This document shows, in pieces, positions 6,588 through 13,751 of a stretch of 14,469 bases of DNA. The notes beneath the pieces were generated by a model. The model searched no databases and was not told the DNA's origin. It saw nothing but the letters and a program-made list of their open reading frames with translations. Where the stretch lies: assembly GCA_014859225.1 (NCBI GenBank), contig JACUUP010000028.1:1-14469 (forward strand). Direction: 5' to 3'. This DNA is from Candidatus Aerophobota bacterium (GTDB taxonomy: Bacteria; Aerophobota; Aerophobia; Aerophobales; B3-G15). The position numbers were made by a program, and so were the translations under genes. How positions within the stretch are numbered: the first letter of the stretch is position 1; each line of letters begins with the position of its first letter.

Positions 6588-8143
6588 CATATATTTTACA
6601 TATAGTAGAGAATACGCTATAGTATAAGGATATGTAGTGTAGATACGAAGTGAGCTATGATTTTCACGCATAGCAGTAGATAAGCTCAATAATCCATGAG
6701 TGAGGTGCAAGAATGAACATGTCCCTGCAGTTCCTGGGAGCTGCCAACAATGTAACTGGTTCGAGTTACCTGCTGGACGTTGATGAAACCAGGATCTTGG
6801 TTGACTGTGGTCTTTACCAGGAAAGAGAATTCAAGCACAGAAATTGGGAGCCATTTCCGGTTGATGCAAAAAGTATACAATTTGTCCTGCTCACCCATGC
6901 ACACCTTGACCATTGCGGTCTTTTGCCCAAGCTGGTTAGAGAGGGGTTTGAGGGTAAAATCATATGCACCTCTGCCACTAAAAAAATAGCTCAAATAGTG
7001 CTTGTAGATGCTGCACGCATCCAGGAAGAGGATGCTAAGCTCAAGAAAGAGAGGCATCAGCGGGAGGGAAGAAAAGGACCTTACCCGGAGCTACCTCTTT
7101 ACACTCAGCAGGATGCTGAGGCTGTTTTTTCTCTGTTTGAAACGGTAGAATACGAAACAGAGCTCAAGCTCAACCGCTCAGTGAAGACCATTTTTTATGA
7201 TGCTGGACACATACTTGGCTCAGCCATGGTTAAGGTTAACGCTTCATCGGATAATGAACAAAGAGCCATCGTATTCTCCGGTGATGTGGGACGCTGTGAT
7301 AAACCCATTGTGCGTGACCCTACGTTTATCAGGCAGGCTGACTACATCCTCGTAGAATCCACCTATGGTGACCGAGCTCTTGAAGGCTCACTTGATACGA
7401 AAGAGAAGTTAGCCGATACGGTCAACTCCACTGAACGCAAAGGGGGAAATATAGTAATACCGAGTTTTGCCATAGAGAGAACTCAGGAACTTCTGTATGT
7501 TTTAAATGAACTTCTCATAGAGGATCGTATCTCTCATCTTATGACCTTTGTGGACAGTCCCATGGCGATCAATGTCATAGATGTTTTTAAACAACACCCA
7601 GAGTACTTTGATGAGGACATGTTGCAACATATTGAAAGTGAGAGCTCCCCTTTTTATTTTAAAAACCTTAAGCTCACAAGAACTACCAGCGAATCCAAGG
7701 CAATCAATCACCTGAGAGGTTCCTGTATTATTATTGCTGGCTCTGGAATGTGCACTGGAGGTAGAATAAAGCATCATCTCATCCACAATATTTCCCGTCC
7801 AGAGTCCAGTATCCTATTTGTAGGCTACCAGGCAAAAGAAACGCTGGGACGGCAAATAGTCGGTGGAGCCAAAGAGGTGAGAATTCATGGTTCAATGCGT
7901 ACGGTAAAAGCCGAGGTCAGCCAAATCAACGGTTTTTCAGCCCATGCCGATAAAAATGAACTTTTAAAATGGTTGGCTGGTTTTGAGCTACCACCCCGGA
8001 AGCTATTTGTCGTTCATGGGGAAGATAACGCTACATCAGAATTTGCCAGGTTGGTGAGAGAAAACTATGGCTGGAACGTAGCTATTCCAGAGTACAAGAG
8101 CAAAGCCATCTTAGACTAAGAAAAATAAATCTGTCCCCTTTTT
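6562..8143. mobile_element. Element E2: inverted-repeat-bounded unit carrying an RNase-like gene
   Basis: The left end, 6562-6582, and right end, 8123-8143, are perfect 21-bp inverted copies of the E1 terminus. The left end continues into TTTTACATATAGTAGAG and ATACGCTAT (to 6620), matching E1 with a 5-base difference in length. The right end keeps the GAAAAATAAATCTG junction seen in E1. E2 therefore looks like E1 with about 1.5 kb between ACGCTAT and GAAAAATAAATC. Each end carries only its own half, as expected for one element rather than two separate insertions. It holds a single complete gene and no transposase, so any mobility would need help in trans. I see no target duplication. My recollection that such termini occur near IS200-like/REP-associated transposases is unverified. 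Confidence 0.6.
6713..8119 (+). CDS. Beta-CASP metallo-beta-lactamase-fold ribonuclease (YSH1/CPSF-like)
   Basis: A 468-residue enzyme with the metallo-beta-lactamase core and a beta-CASP insert, full length for the bacterial RNA-processing exonuclease group (COG1236). The two-zinc site is intact: THAHLDHCG (61-69, HxHxDH), H166 in DAGHILGS, D191 in SGDVGR and H435 in VHGED. Beta-CASP motifs follow: ESTYGDR (215-221, motif A), SGMCTGGRIKHHL (344-356, motif B region) and NGFSAHAD (406-413, motif C). Relatives cleave or trim RNA. The start has GAGGTG five bases upstream. The gene lies wholly inside E2: its TAA at 8117-8119 is followed after 3 bases by the right terminus. I see nothing broken, so it should be active. 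The link to the element is positional. Confidence 0.93.
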   Translation: MNMSLQFLGAANNVTGSSYLLDVDETRILVDCGLYQEREFKHRNWEPFPVDAKSIQFVLLTHAHLDHCGLLPKLVREGFEGKIICTSATKKIAQIVLVDAARIQEEDAKLKKERHQREGRKGPYPELPLYTQQDAEAVFSLFETVEYETELKLNRSVKTIFYDAGHILGSAMVKVNASSDNEQRAIVFSGDVGRCDKPIVRDPTFIRQADYILVESTYGDRALEGSLDTKEKLADTVNSTERKGGNIVIPSFAIERTQELLYVLNELLIEDRISHLMTFVDSPMAINVIDVFKQHPEYFDEDMLQHIESESSPFYFKNLKLTRTTSESKAINHLRGSCIIIAGSGMCTGGRIKHHLIHNISRPESSILFVGYQAKETLGRQIVGGAKEVRIHGSMRTVKAEVSQINGFSAHADKNELLKWLAGFELPPRKLFVVHGEDNATSEFARLVRENYGWNVAIPEYKSKAILD

Positions 8144-8176
8144 CTTCTGACCCTCTCTTCACTCTCTTCAAGAAGG

Positions 8177-9088
8177 TTACCTTGTCAGGGGCCAGGTGCA
8201 AGCCGCTGCTTTTCTAATTTGTGCTTGGTGCCTTGGGCAGAGCGCGTTACCCTCATGCAGACGGCTTGCGCGAAAATGCAGGCAGATATGTCCGTTGAAT
8301 ACATTGTCCAGAATAGACTGACCGCCATGAGGATAGCCATGGATGGAACCTGCCACCTGGAGGCCGTTGAGGTGCACGATTACGGCACGTCTCTCCCAGC
8401 TCCAGTTACCACCATAGATTCTACGCAAAACCTGGGTATCCTGGCGGGTAAGCGGTTCAACATCGGCATGGTTACTCCCGTCATACCTGCGTATGCGAAA
8501 GCTCAGTCCAGTTTCCACATCGGTAAGTATGGCTCCAGCCCCACGAGGAAACAGTCTATCCACGTCTCGCCAGTGCAAATCGCTGATTGTTGGCGTATCC
8601 TCGTCCGGTATCTTGAGCGTCGTTCCCACACGCAGGATCTCGGAACTGTCAAGATTATTCAATCTCTGAATCTGTTCCACCGTGGTATTCCAGCGCCGTG
8701 CAAGCCCCCAGAGCGTATCACCGGCTCGCACCCGGTAGACTCTTAAAGATAACGAGCTGCTTCCTTTCTCCTCCAGTGCCCTCCAGGTAGCAGGACCAAC
8801 CACTCCATCTGCTTGCAAGCCGAGGTAGTCCTGGGCAAGTATTACTCCCAGCCGGGTTTGCAGTCCAAAAATTCCATCTGCAGGACCAGCCATAAAACCG
8901 CGCTCTATTAGTTGTTTTTGCACATCCCGCACCGCATCTCCCCGAGCACCGGGAAACAGGTAACGCGAATCTGCTCTACTGCAAGAAGAAAGACTGCAAA
9001 CAAAAGCACCAGAAAACACTACAAAAATAAGACAAAGGATTGTCCATCTTTGAATTGAAATAGTCAGCCTTGCTCTTTGTTTTTTCAT
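8177..9088 (-). CDS. Secreted peptidoglycan-binding/LysM protein with a His/Cys-rich C-terminal domain
   Basis: A 303-residue envelope protein. Residues 1-36 form a signal peptide with a basic start, a hydrophobic core and a possible lipobox LSSC (33-36), so it may be a lipoprotein. Residues 46-107 are a peptidoglycan-binding type 1 domain (GDAVRDVQKQL, GFMAGPADGIFG, GVVGPATWRAL). Residues 117-161 are a LysM domain (VYRVRAGDTLWGLARRWNTT, then LRVGTTLKIP). The C-terminal part (184-295) matches a domain I recall from anaerobic Gram-positive bacteria. Its recognisable points are SNHADVEPLT (205-214), WSWERRAVIV (229-238), IHGYPHGG (249-256) and GHICLHF (266-272). The histidines and cysteine look catalytic or metal-binding and loosely recall L,D-transpeptidase ends, but I cannot assign an activity. 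It is transcribed away from the permease and has only a weak ribosome-binding site. Confidence 0.82.
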   Translation of the reverse strand: MKKQRARLTISIQRWTILCLIFVVFSGAFVCSLSSCSRADSRYLFPGARGDAVRDVQKQLIERGFMAGPADGIFGLQTRLGVILAQDYLGLQADGVVGPATWRALEEKGSSSLSLRVYRVRAGDTLWGLARRWNTTVEQIQRLNNLDSSEILRVGTTLKIPDEDTPTISDLHWRDVDRLFPRGAGAILTDVETGLSFRIRRYDGSNHADVEPLTRQDTQVLRRIYGGNWSWERRAVIVHLNGLQVAGSIHGYPHGGQSILDNVFNGHICLHFRASRLHEGNALCPRHQAQIRKAAACTWPLTR

Positions 9089-9348
9089 TCACTGCCACAG
9101 TTTATCGTCCTGCTCTGAACTGAAGAGGCACTGATAGATCATTGTATTCCGATGATGTCCTTTTCTCGCCTTTCTCCATTCATGCTGAGGAAAATCCCGA
9201 TAAACACCCTCCCCTTCTATCCTGTGCTTTTAGATTATCTTTTTAGGATTTCATTGCTCTTGAAATATTTTATCTACATCGGTCAATTTGTCCAGTTTTG
9301 AAGATACGGCGTGATGGAGAAAAATTTTAGACGACTTAACGCGATATA
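9089..9348. other. Divergent intergenic region between the LysM and permease genes
   Basis: No gene is visible. The region lies between two divergent starts and ends at the permease promoter. On the minus strand TTGACC near 9286 has no well-spaced -10 box, so I do not call a promoter for the LysM gene. I see no purine riboswitch-like core. Confidence 0.5.
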
Positions 9349-9377
9349 TTGCAAAATGCTACAATCTCTGGTATAAT
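9349..9377 (+). promoter_or_regulatory. Strong sigma-70-type promoter for the purine permease
   Basis: TTGCAA (9349-9354), a 17-base spacer and a perfect extended -10 TGGTATAAT (TATAAT at 9372-9377). The expected start is near 9384, leaving a leader of only about 16 bases before ATG 9400. That leaves no room for a riboswitch, so control, if any, should be at the promoter. Confidence 0.75.
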
Positions 9378-9399
9378 TCCCAATTAATTATCAGGCAAA

Positions 9400-10728
9400 A
9401 TGAATCTATATTCTTACAAACATAAGGCGATGCTGGACAAATTATTCCACCTAAAACGCAATAAAACCTCGCCCCAGGTTGAAGTCATCGCCGGACTTAC
9501 TACTTTCCTGGCGATGGCATACATTGCTTTTGTGAACCCGGAAATCCTAAGTGCTGCTGGAATGGATAGAAGCGCCCTGATCGGGGTAACCTGTCTTGTC
9601 ACCGCTGTTGCAACGATTGCAACCGGGATTTTTACCAATACTCCTATTGCTATGGCTCCGGGCATGGGTCTAAACGCTTTTTTTGCCTACTCACTGGTGC
9701 TTGGAGGCATAGTGAATTGGGAGACAGCTCTTGGGATTGTATTTCTCTCGGGGCTTCTTTTTCTTGCGTTAACCCTCCTTGGTGCACGCCAGGCAATTGT
9801 TCGCTCTATTCCACATTCACTGGTAATCGCTATTTCTGTGGGCTTAGGCATCTTTATCACCTTCATTGGTCTTACTAACCTGGGTTTGGTCGTTAGAAGT
9901 GAGGCGACGCTGGTTGGATTAGGTCCTATCAACAGCAACGTCTTGATAGGTCTTTTTGCTCTCCTTTTTATTATTATTCTGGAAATCAAAAAAATCAAAG
10001 GCTCCCTTTTTCTTGGTATTATCGTAGCAACAGCTGTTGCGGTGGCTATGGGAAAAGTAGAGCTTCCCTCATCTCCGTTTGCTTTTAACCTCCACATACA
10101 GCCTTTAGTCTTCAAGATAGATATTGCAGGAGCTTTGCGCTGGAGTTTTATCAGTGCAATTTTTTCTCTGATGTTCATGGACCTCTTTGATAGCCTGGGA
10201 ACGTTAGTGGCTGTTGCTCAGGAGGCAAATCTCGTAGAAAAAGATGGGAATATACCGAAATTGGGTCGTTTGCTCACCCTTGATGCTCTTGCTACCATGT
10301 TTGGAGCTCTCATCGGCACATCTACCACAACCTCCTACCTTGAATCGGCTGCAGGTATAGAATCTGGAGGCAGAACCGGGCTCACCGCAATTATCACTGG
10401 ATGTGCCTTCCTTGGCGGTCTTTTCTTTATTCCCATAATTGGTATTGTTCCTCCCTATGCTACGGCGCCAGCGCTCATTATGGTGGGACTCTACATGATG
10501 CGGCGCATCGTTGAAATTAACTTTAAAGACCTTGAGGTAGGTATTCCCTGTTTTTTAGTGATTATTCTCGTATCGTTTACCTACAGCATTAGCACAGGAC
10601 TTGCCTTTGGTTTCATCTTCTATGTTGTGCTCAGAAGTATACTCGGCAAATTCAAAGAAATATCTGTTACCCTCTGGGTGATTTTTGCACTATCTCTTTT
10701 CCACCTCATACTGCACAACTTTATGTAA
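9400..10728 (+). CDS. NCS2 purine permease, AzgA/PbuG (hypoxanthine/guanine/adenine) type
   Basis: A 442-residue membrane transporter with about 12-14 hydrophobic segments, the usual length of the AzgA-like branch of the NCS2 (nucleobase-cation symporter 2) family. Diagnostic segments include TFLAMAYIAFVNPEILS near residue 35, NTPIAMAPGMGLNAFFAYSL near 80-98, and FMDLFDSLGTLVAVAQEANL near 260-280. The signature GTSTTTSYLESAAGIESGGR lies near 308-327, where AzgA and PbuG members have TTYIESAAG and GGRTGLT. These proteins import purine bases with protons; the exact base is not readable. ATG 9400 follows a weak CAGG site; an internal ATG at 9430 (MLDKLFHLKR) is an alternative start at the conserved part. 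The gene is monocistronic with a clear promoter, and no clear terminator follows. Confidence 0.9.
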   Translation: MNLYSYKHKAMLDKLFHLKRNKTSPQVEVIAGLTTFLAMAYIAFVNPEILSAAGMDRSALIGVTCLVTAVATIATGIFTNTPIAMAPGMGLNAFFAYSLVLGGIVNWETALGIVFLSGLLFLALTLLGARQAIVRSIPHSLVIAISVGLGIFITFIGLTNLGLVVRSEATLVGLGPINSNVLIGLFALLFIIILEIKKIKGSLFLGIIVATAVAVAMGKVELPSSPFAFNLHIQPLVFKIDIAGALRWSFISAIFSLMFMDLFDSLGTLVAVAQEANLVEKDGNIPKLGRLLTLDALATMFGALIGTSTTTSYLESAAGIESGGRTGLTAIITGCAFLGGLFFIPIIGIVPPYATAPALIMVGLYMMRRIVEINFKDLEVGIPCFLVIILVSFTYSISTGLAFGFIFYVVLRSILGKFKEISVTLWVIFALSLFHLILHNFM

Positions 10729-10881
10729 GAAAGAAATAGAAAACTGGTAGAGTTGCCATTATGGTTTATGCACGGCTACTATGGAAAAAATAGCAAGGAA
10801 GGTCAAGCGAGCGAATCAAGCCGTCTAAAATGACTTGATACGGTTAAGCAAAGGTAGCTTTGCACCTTTCTACTGAAAACT
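10729..10881. other. Intergenic stretch after the permease
   Basis: No gene is seen. It contains a small hairpin, GCAAAG-GTAG-CTTTGC at about 10848-10863, and an inverted pair ATCAAG/CTTGAT around 10815-10839. Neither is followed by a T-run, so I do not call a terminator. Confidence 0.4.
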
Positions 10882-10970
10882 TCATTCCTGCGAAACTTGT
10901 TCCTGCAGGTAGTAAGCAGGGAGCAGGAATCTATTGCACGTCATTCCTGCGAAAGCAGGAATCCATTGCA
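10882..10970. repeat. Two copies of a GAAA-loop palindromic repeat, one interrupted
   Basis: Copy B (10941-10970) reads TCATTCCTGCGAAAGCAGGA then ATCCATTGCA, an 8-bp perfect stem (ATTCCTGC/GCAGGAAT) with a GAAA loop. Copy A (10882-10938) has the same two halves but with a 27-base insert (10896-10922) between GAAA and GCAGGAAT. The two copies are separated by two bases. This resembles the widespread bacterial intergenic palindrome of the ATTCC(C/T)GCGAAAGC(A/G)GGAAT type. Confidence 0.8.
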
Positions 10971-11174
10971 CTTTGATATTGAAAACTCCAAATGTCAAGA
11001 CCTGACCCTCTGAAATTTGACTTCTCTTTTTCTCTGTTAGAAATAGTGCTGATAGAAATTGTAGTCAAAAATAAATGTTCAAAACCTGAACCCTTTTTAC
11101 CTTTACCACTTTGCTTGTTTTTTAATCCCTCAGCTCCTTGTAGTCTCTATCGCTTACATGAAACTATCTCCGGG

Positions 11175-11441
11175 TTATCTCTTTTGTTTTTTGCTCAGTA
11201 TGGCTTTTGCGGGAATGAGAAGTGCAATCAAAAAGAGAATGACTCCTATGAGGGTAAATATAAAGGTTGCCGCATCACCCAGAATAATGCTGTATGAAAA
11301 CATGAAGCTGTAGGCGATCACCCCTATAACGAGAATAAGCCACCACGACCAGGTTTCTCCCTTGCGATATGGATACAGGGCAAGGATGACGTGTTCATAA
11401 GTACAAATACTTACGGGTTTTGGAATCGGGTGGTAGCATTT
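11175..11441 (-). pseudogene. Decayed gene for a small multi-pass membrane protein
   Basis: On the minus strand a frame runs from an in-frame TAG at 11442-11444 to TAA at 11175-11177 with no usable start codon. It encodes YEHVILALYPYRKGETWSWW near 11340-11399, then a hydrophobic helix (LILVIGVIAYSFMFSYS), a short polar turn (ILGDAA) and a second helix (FIFTLIGVILFLIALLIP) ending in basic KKQKR. The charged YRKGETWSWW loop before a helix is typical of small four-helix membrane proteins of unknown function. Two helices remain and the N-terminal part seems lost, so I read it as a relic. The 101-residue plus-strand frame over this DNA is its shadow. Confidence 0.5.
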
Positions 11442-11739
11442 CTACTATGGCAAAAGGAGTGGAGACTTATATACGAATCTTCTTTAGGTTTGTAAGTGAA
11501 TAGGGGTTTATGCGGATAGTGCAGATTAGCCTACGCCTGTGTTGATAGAGAATCTACCTTGGGTGCGACTCCGGGCTATTCATGTAACCACTCATTCTAT
11601 AGAGCTTGCAGCATTTTACCAGTATTACATCAATATGTCAAATGTCTACGGTAAGTCAGGTAAAATAACCTATATCAAGACCCGAGCCTCTGTTATCTTA
11701 CTGTATGAGTCGCTCGCTCGTTTCTATAGTTTTATCCAG
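11442..11739. other. Intergenic stretch with no recognised gene
   Basis: I see no supported gene, terminator or repeat. A plus-strand frame starting at 11539 runs through it but owes most of its length to being antisense to the DUF2892 gene and has no ribosome-binding site. The stretch may include older gene debris that I cannot identify. Confidence 0.4.
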
Positions 11740-11958
11740 TTACACCGGACAGGTGTTTTTCCCGATAGTAGCGTACAATCCACACCAACTCCATATTGCC
11801 TGAAAGAAACAAAAACCCGCAAAAAAGAGCACAACCGGATTCCAGGTGTAGGCTCCAAGTACAAAAAGCACGAAACCTGCAAGCAGACGTATGATGCGGT
11901 CAAGCTTGCCAATATTACGGGCTTTTTTGCGCATGCTCTTTTTTGCCAACCGTTTCAC
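11740..11958 (-). CDS. DUF2892 (YgaP-type) small membrane protein
   Basis: A 72-residue protein with the DUF2892 pattern. A basic N-terminus leads to NIGKLDRIIRLLAGFVLF, then a second hydrophobic segment WNPVVLFFAGFCFFQAIW, and it ends in SWCGLYATIGKNTCPV, the conserved C-x-x-Y-x-x-x-G-x-x-T-C tail. The family has two membrane helices and in some proteins is fused to a rhodanese (YgaP). The paired cysteines suggest a link to sulfur or thiol chemistry, but stand-alone members have no proven role. The reported start is GTG at 11958. ATG at 11934 (MRKKARN) would give 64 residues and fits the conserved part equally well; neither has a strong ribosome-binding site. No operon partner is near. Confidence 0.85.
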   Translation of the reverse strand: MKRLAKKSMRKKARNIGKLDRIIRLLAGFVLFVLGAYTWNPVVLFFAGFCFFQAIWSWCGLYATIGKNTCPV

Positions 11959-12198
11959 CAGAGCACGGTATGACTTTTTTTGAACAAATCAAAATAACGA
12001 CTACCGCTTTAAATAGCACTTTGACCAGACAGGAATACTCTTTTCTCTTACTAGAATTACTGCTTTGGTTAGTGACCCAACAATTTCTATGTTACCCCCA
12101 CCTATCTTCAGGTATTTTCCCTTTATTATAACCTCCCTATTTCTGCCTCTTTTTGTTTTTACATACTCCTCTCATTGTTCTGTTATATTTCTTGTCTA

Positions 12199-13443
12199 TT
12201 ACAGGTATTGCCACGGCAAGGAGACGATAGAATCACTCAACCTGGCTGGTCGTGGACATCGGCAAATTACATATCCTGCCTTTGCCTGATGGTTTTCCTT
12301 TACGAAAGAAACCAGGTTCGGAACATCCCGCAGCGTTGGGTTAACTTTCCACTTTACCTCTATAGGAATAATATCTTGTCCGAATTCAACCACAAAATCC
12401 ACCTCAGCACCGTCTTTTGTCCGGAAGTGATGGAGTTGACCATCCCCTCGATACTGGAGCCGCTTCCAGATTTCCGTACCGACCCATTGCTCGAAATATT
12501 TACCCGGCTCAGCCCGAACTACGTTAATATCGGGGATTATGCCGCTTGCTGCATGCCGGATACCCATATCAAAGAAGAAAAAACGCGGCGTAGAAAGCAG
12601 GTTCTTGCGTGGACTTTTTGAATACGCAGGTACATGAAACCCCATGAACATGTCTTCCAGGAGTTGATAGTATGATTTGACCGTGGGTTGCGACAATCCG
12701 ACATCGCGGGATATTGCAGTATAGTTCACAATTTGACCTGACTCACTTGCAGCCAAGCGCAGGAAATTCACAAAAGCACCCCAATCCCTCACCAGTGATT
12801 CCCGTCGTATTTCTTCTTCCAGGTGGACAGCAACAAAAGAGCGCAAGATTGCTTTGCGGTCTTCCTCTTCAAGCAGCGCGATACCCGGCAGCTCCCCGTA
12901 AGCCATCCTCTCTTCTATGTCTGCTGCAGGAAAGGTAGAACGTAAAGAAGGTCTATGCACGAACGGAATAAGAATAAAGTCAGATGCGACAGTACGAGTA
13001 TGCGCAGGTGGCCTCTCCATTAATGTTAGGGGATAGAGACGATGCAAAATGCAGCGTCCCGGTAAAAGGTTTACTCCTGTTTTTCGCAACTTGCGGGCCG
13101 AACTACCACAGAGGATAAATCGCCACCGTGTCTTGTCGCTGTCGTAGAGCACCTGGACCGCATCAAATACCAATGGAACAAACTGTGCCTCATCAACGAG
13201 AACAAGGTGAGCTTTATCTTTTTTCGGCAAAGCCTCACATTCCCTGCGGAATAGACCCGGATCAGCCAGAAGACGTGTCCGTTCCTCTGGATCTGCCAGA
13301 TTGTAGTGTAGTGATGGAGCGGGTAAAAGCGCGTTGAGCAGCGTTGTTTTACCGGTCTGGCGGGCACCGAAGAGAATGTGCACAAACGGTTTTACAATAT
13401 CTTTCTCAAGTGAGGATGACAATAACCGATCAATAATTTCCAC
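12199..13443 (-). CDS. AAA ATPase with DUF4143 C-terminal domain
   Basis: A 414-residue protein of the AAA_14/DUF4143 type, common in mobile and accessory gene pools of bacteria and archaea. Walker A is GARQTGKT (26-33), Walker B is HLVLVDEAQ (79-87), and ILCGSSARKL (110-119) is the sensor strand. The C-terminal DUF4143 part has a winged-helix-like segment (YTAISRDVGLSQPTVKSYYQ) followed by a region with AEVDFVVE and PIEVKW that recalls PD-(D/E)XK nuclease residues. Function is unknown in general; suggestions include nuclease-linked or regulatory roles. The start is GTG 13443, preceded by a GAGGA site about seven bases away. Length and motifs are intact. The degenerate element E3 begins 75 bases upstream and the toxin-antitoxin pair lies beyond it, so this is an accessory island. 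Confidence 0.88.
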   Translation of the reverse strand: MEIIDRLLSSSLEKDIVKPFVHILFGARQTGKTTLLNALLPAPSLHYNLADPEERTRLLADPGLFRRECEALPKKDKAHLVLVDEAQFVPLVFDAVQVLYDSDKTRWRFILCGSSARKLRKTGVNLLPGRCILHRLYPLTLMERPPAHTRTVASDFILIPFVHRPSLRSTFPAADIEERMAYGELPGIALLEEEDRKAILRSFVAVHLEEEIRRESLVRDWGAFVNFLRLAASESGQIVNYTAISRDVGLSQPTVKSYYQLLEDMFMGFHVPAYSKSPRKNLLSTPRFFFFDMGIRHAASGIIPDINVVRAEPGKYFEQWVGTEIWKRLQYRGDGQLHHFRTKDGAEVDFVVEFGQDIIPIEVKWKVNPTLRDVPNLVSFVKENHQAKAGYVICRCPRPARLSDSIVSLPWQYL

Positions 13444-13518
13444 TTTATATTCCTCGCCTTTTAGTAAACTGTATTTTAGAATAGGAAGCTCAATAAGTCA
13501 AGTTTTATTCAGAAAGAG

Positions 13519-13736
13519 AAAAATGGGGACAGATCTATTTATTGTCAGGACACGGTATGTCTACAGAATATGCACAGAGAAAGCGACAAAAAGCAGGGTC
13601 GGAGGTGACATTCCGCAAGAAGAGCAGGGATACTTGGAAAAATAGTCCATAGAGAAAAGGTAACAGATAGTCTCCGAGTCTATTGGAGACGGTGTCAAGG
13701 GAAACTATACCTACTATAAATCTGCCCCCCCTTTTT
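13519..13736. repeat. Element E3: degenerate 218-bp member of the GGGGACAGAT repeat family
   Basis: The left end (13519-13541) reads AAAAATGGGGACAGATCTAT and the right end (about 13714-13736) reads TATAAATCTGCCCCCC with a T-run, an imperfect inverted pair matching the E1 and E2 termini. Inside, CAGGACACGGTATG (13546-13559) corresponds to the GGACACGCTATG junction of E1, while the TACATATAGTAG part is missing. The rest is unlike E1 or E2. It fills most of the gap between the ATPase start (13443) and the toxin stop (13752). Confidence 0.6.
13557..13652 (+). CDS. Possible 31-codon ORF inside E3
   Basis: ATG 13557 lies six bases after AGGA at the conserved GGACACGGTATG junction and opens a frame starting MSTEYAQRKRQKAGSEVTF and ending at TAG 13650-13652. 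The peptide is strongly basic. I recognise no family. It may be what remains of the gene originally carried by the repeat family, or a chance frame. Confidence 0.25.
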   Translation: MSTEYAQRKRQKAGSEVTFRKKSRDTWKNSP

Positions 13737-13751
13737 ATCGTCGTTTAGGTT

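Noticed and set aside
6690-6716. Six-codon ORF overlapping the start of the ribonuclease gene
   Set aside because: No ribosome-binding site precedes its ATG and it is short enough to arise by chance.
6713-8119. Beta-lactamase or antibiotic resistance gene
   Set aside because: The beta-CASP motifs and the length place it with RNA-processing enzymes, not with lactam hydrolases.
9377-9400. Purine riboswitch upstream of the permease
   Set aside because: The -10 box is only 22 bases before the ATG, leaving about 16 bases of leader, which is too short for an aptamer.
10882-10970. CRISPR array
   Set aside because: There are only two repeat copies, two bases apart, palindromic throughout and without spacers.
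10992-11297. 101-residue plus-strand ORF
   Set aside because: It is largely antisense to the membrane-protein relic at 11175-11441, has no ribosome-binding site and no motif.
11539-11973. 144-residue plus-strand ORF
   Set aside because: It runs antisense through the whole DUF2892 gene, which has a clear family match.
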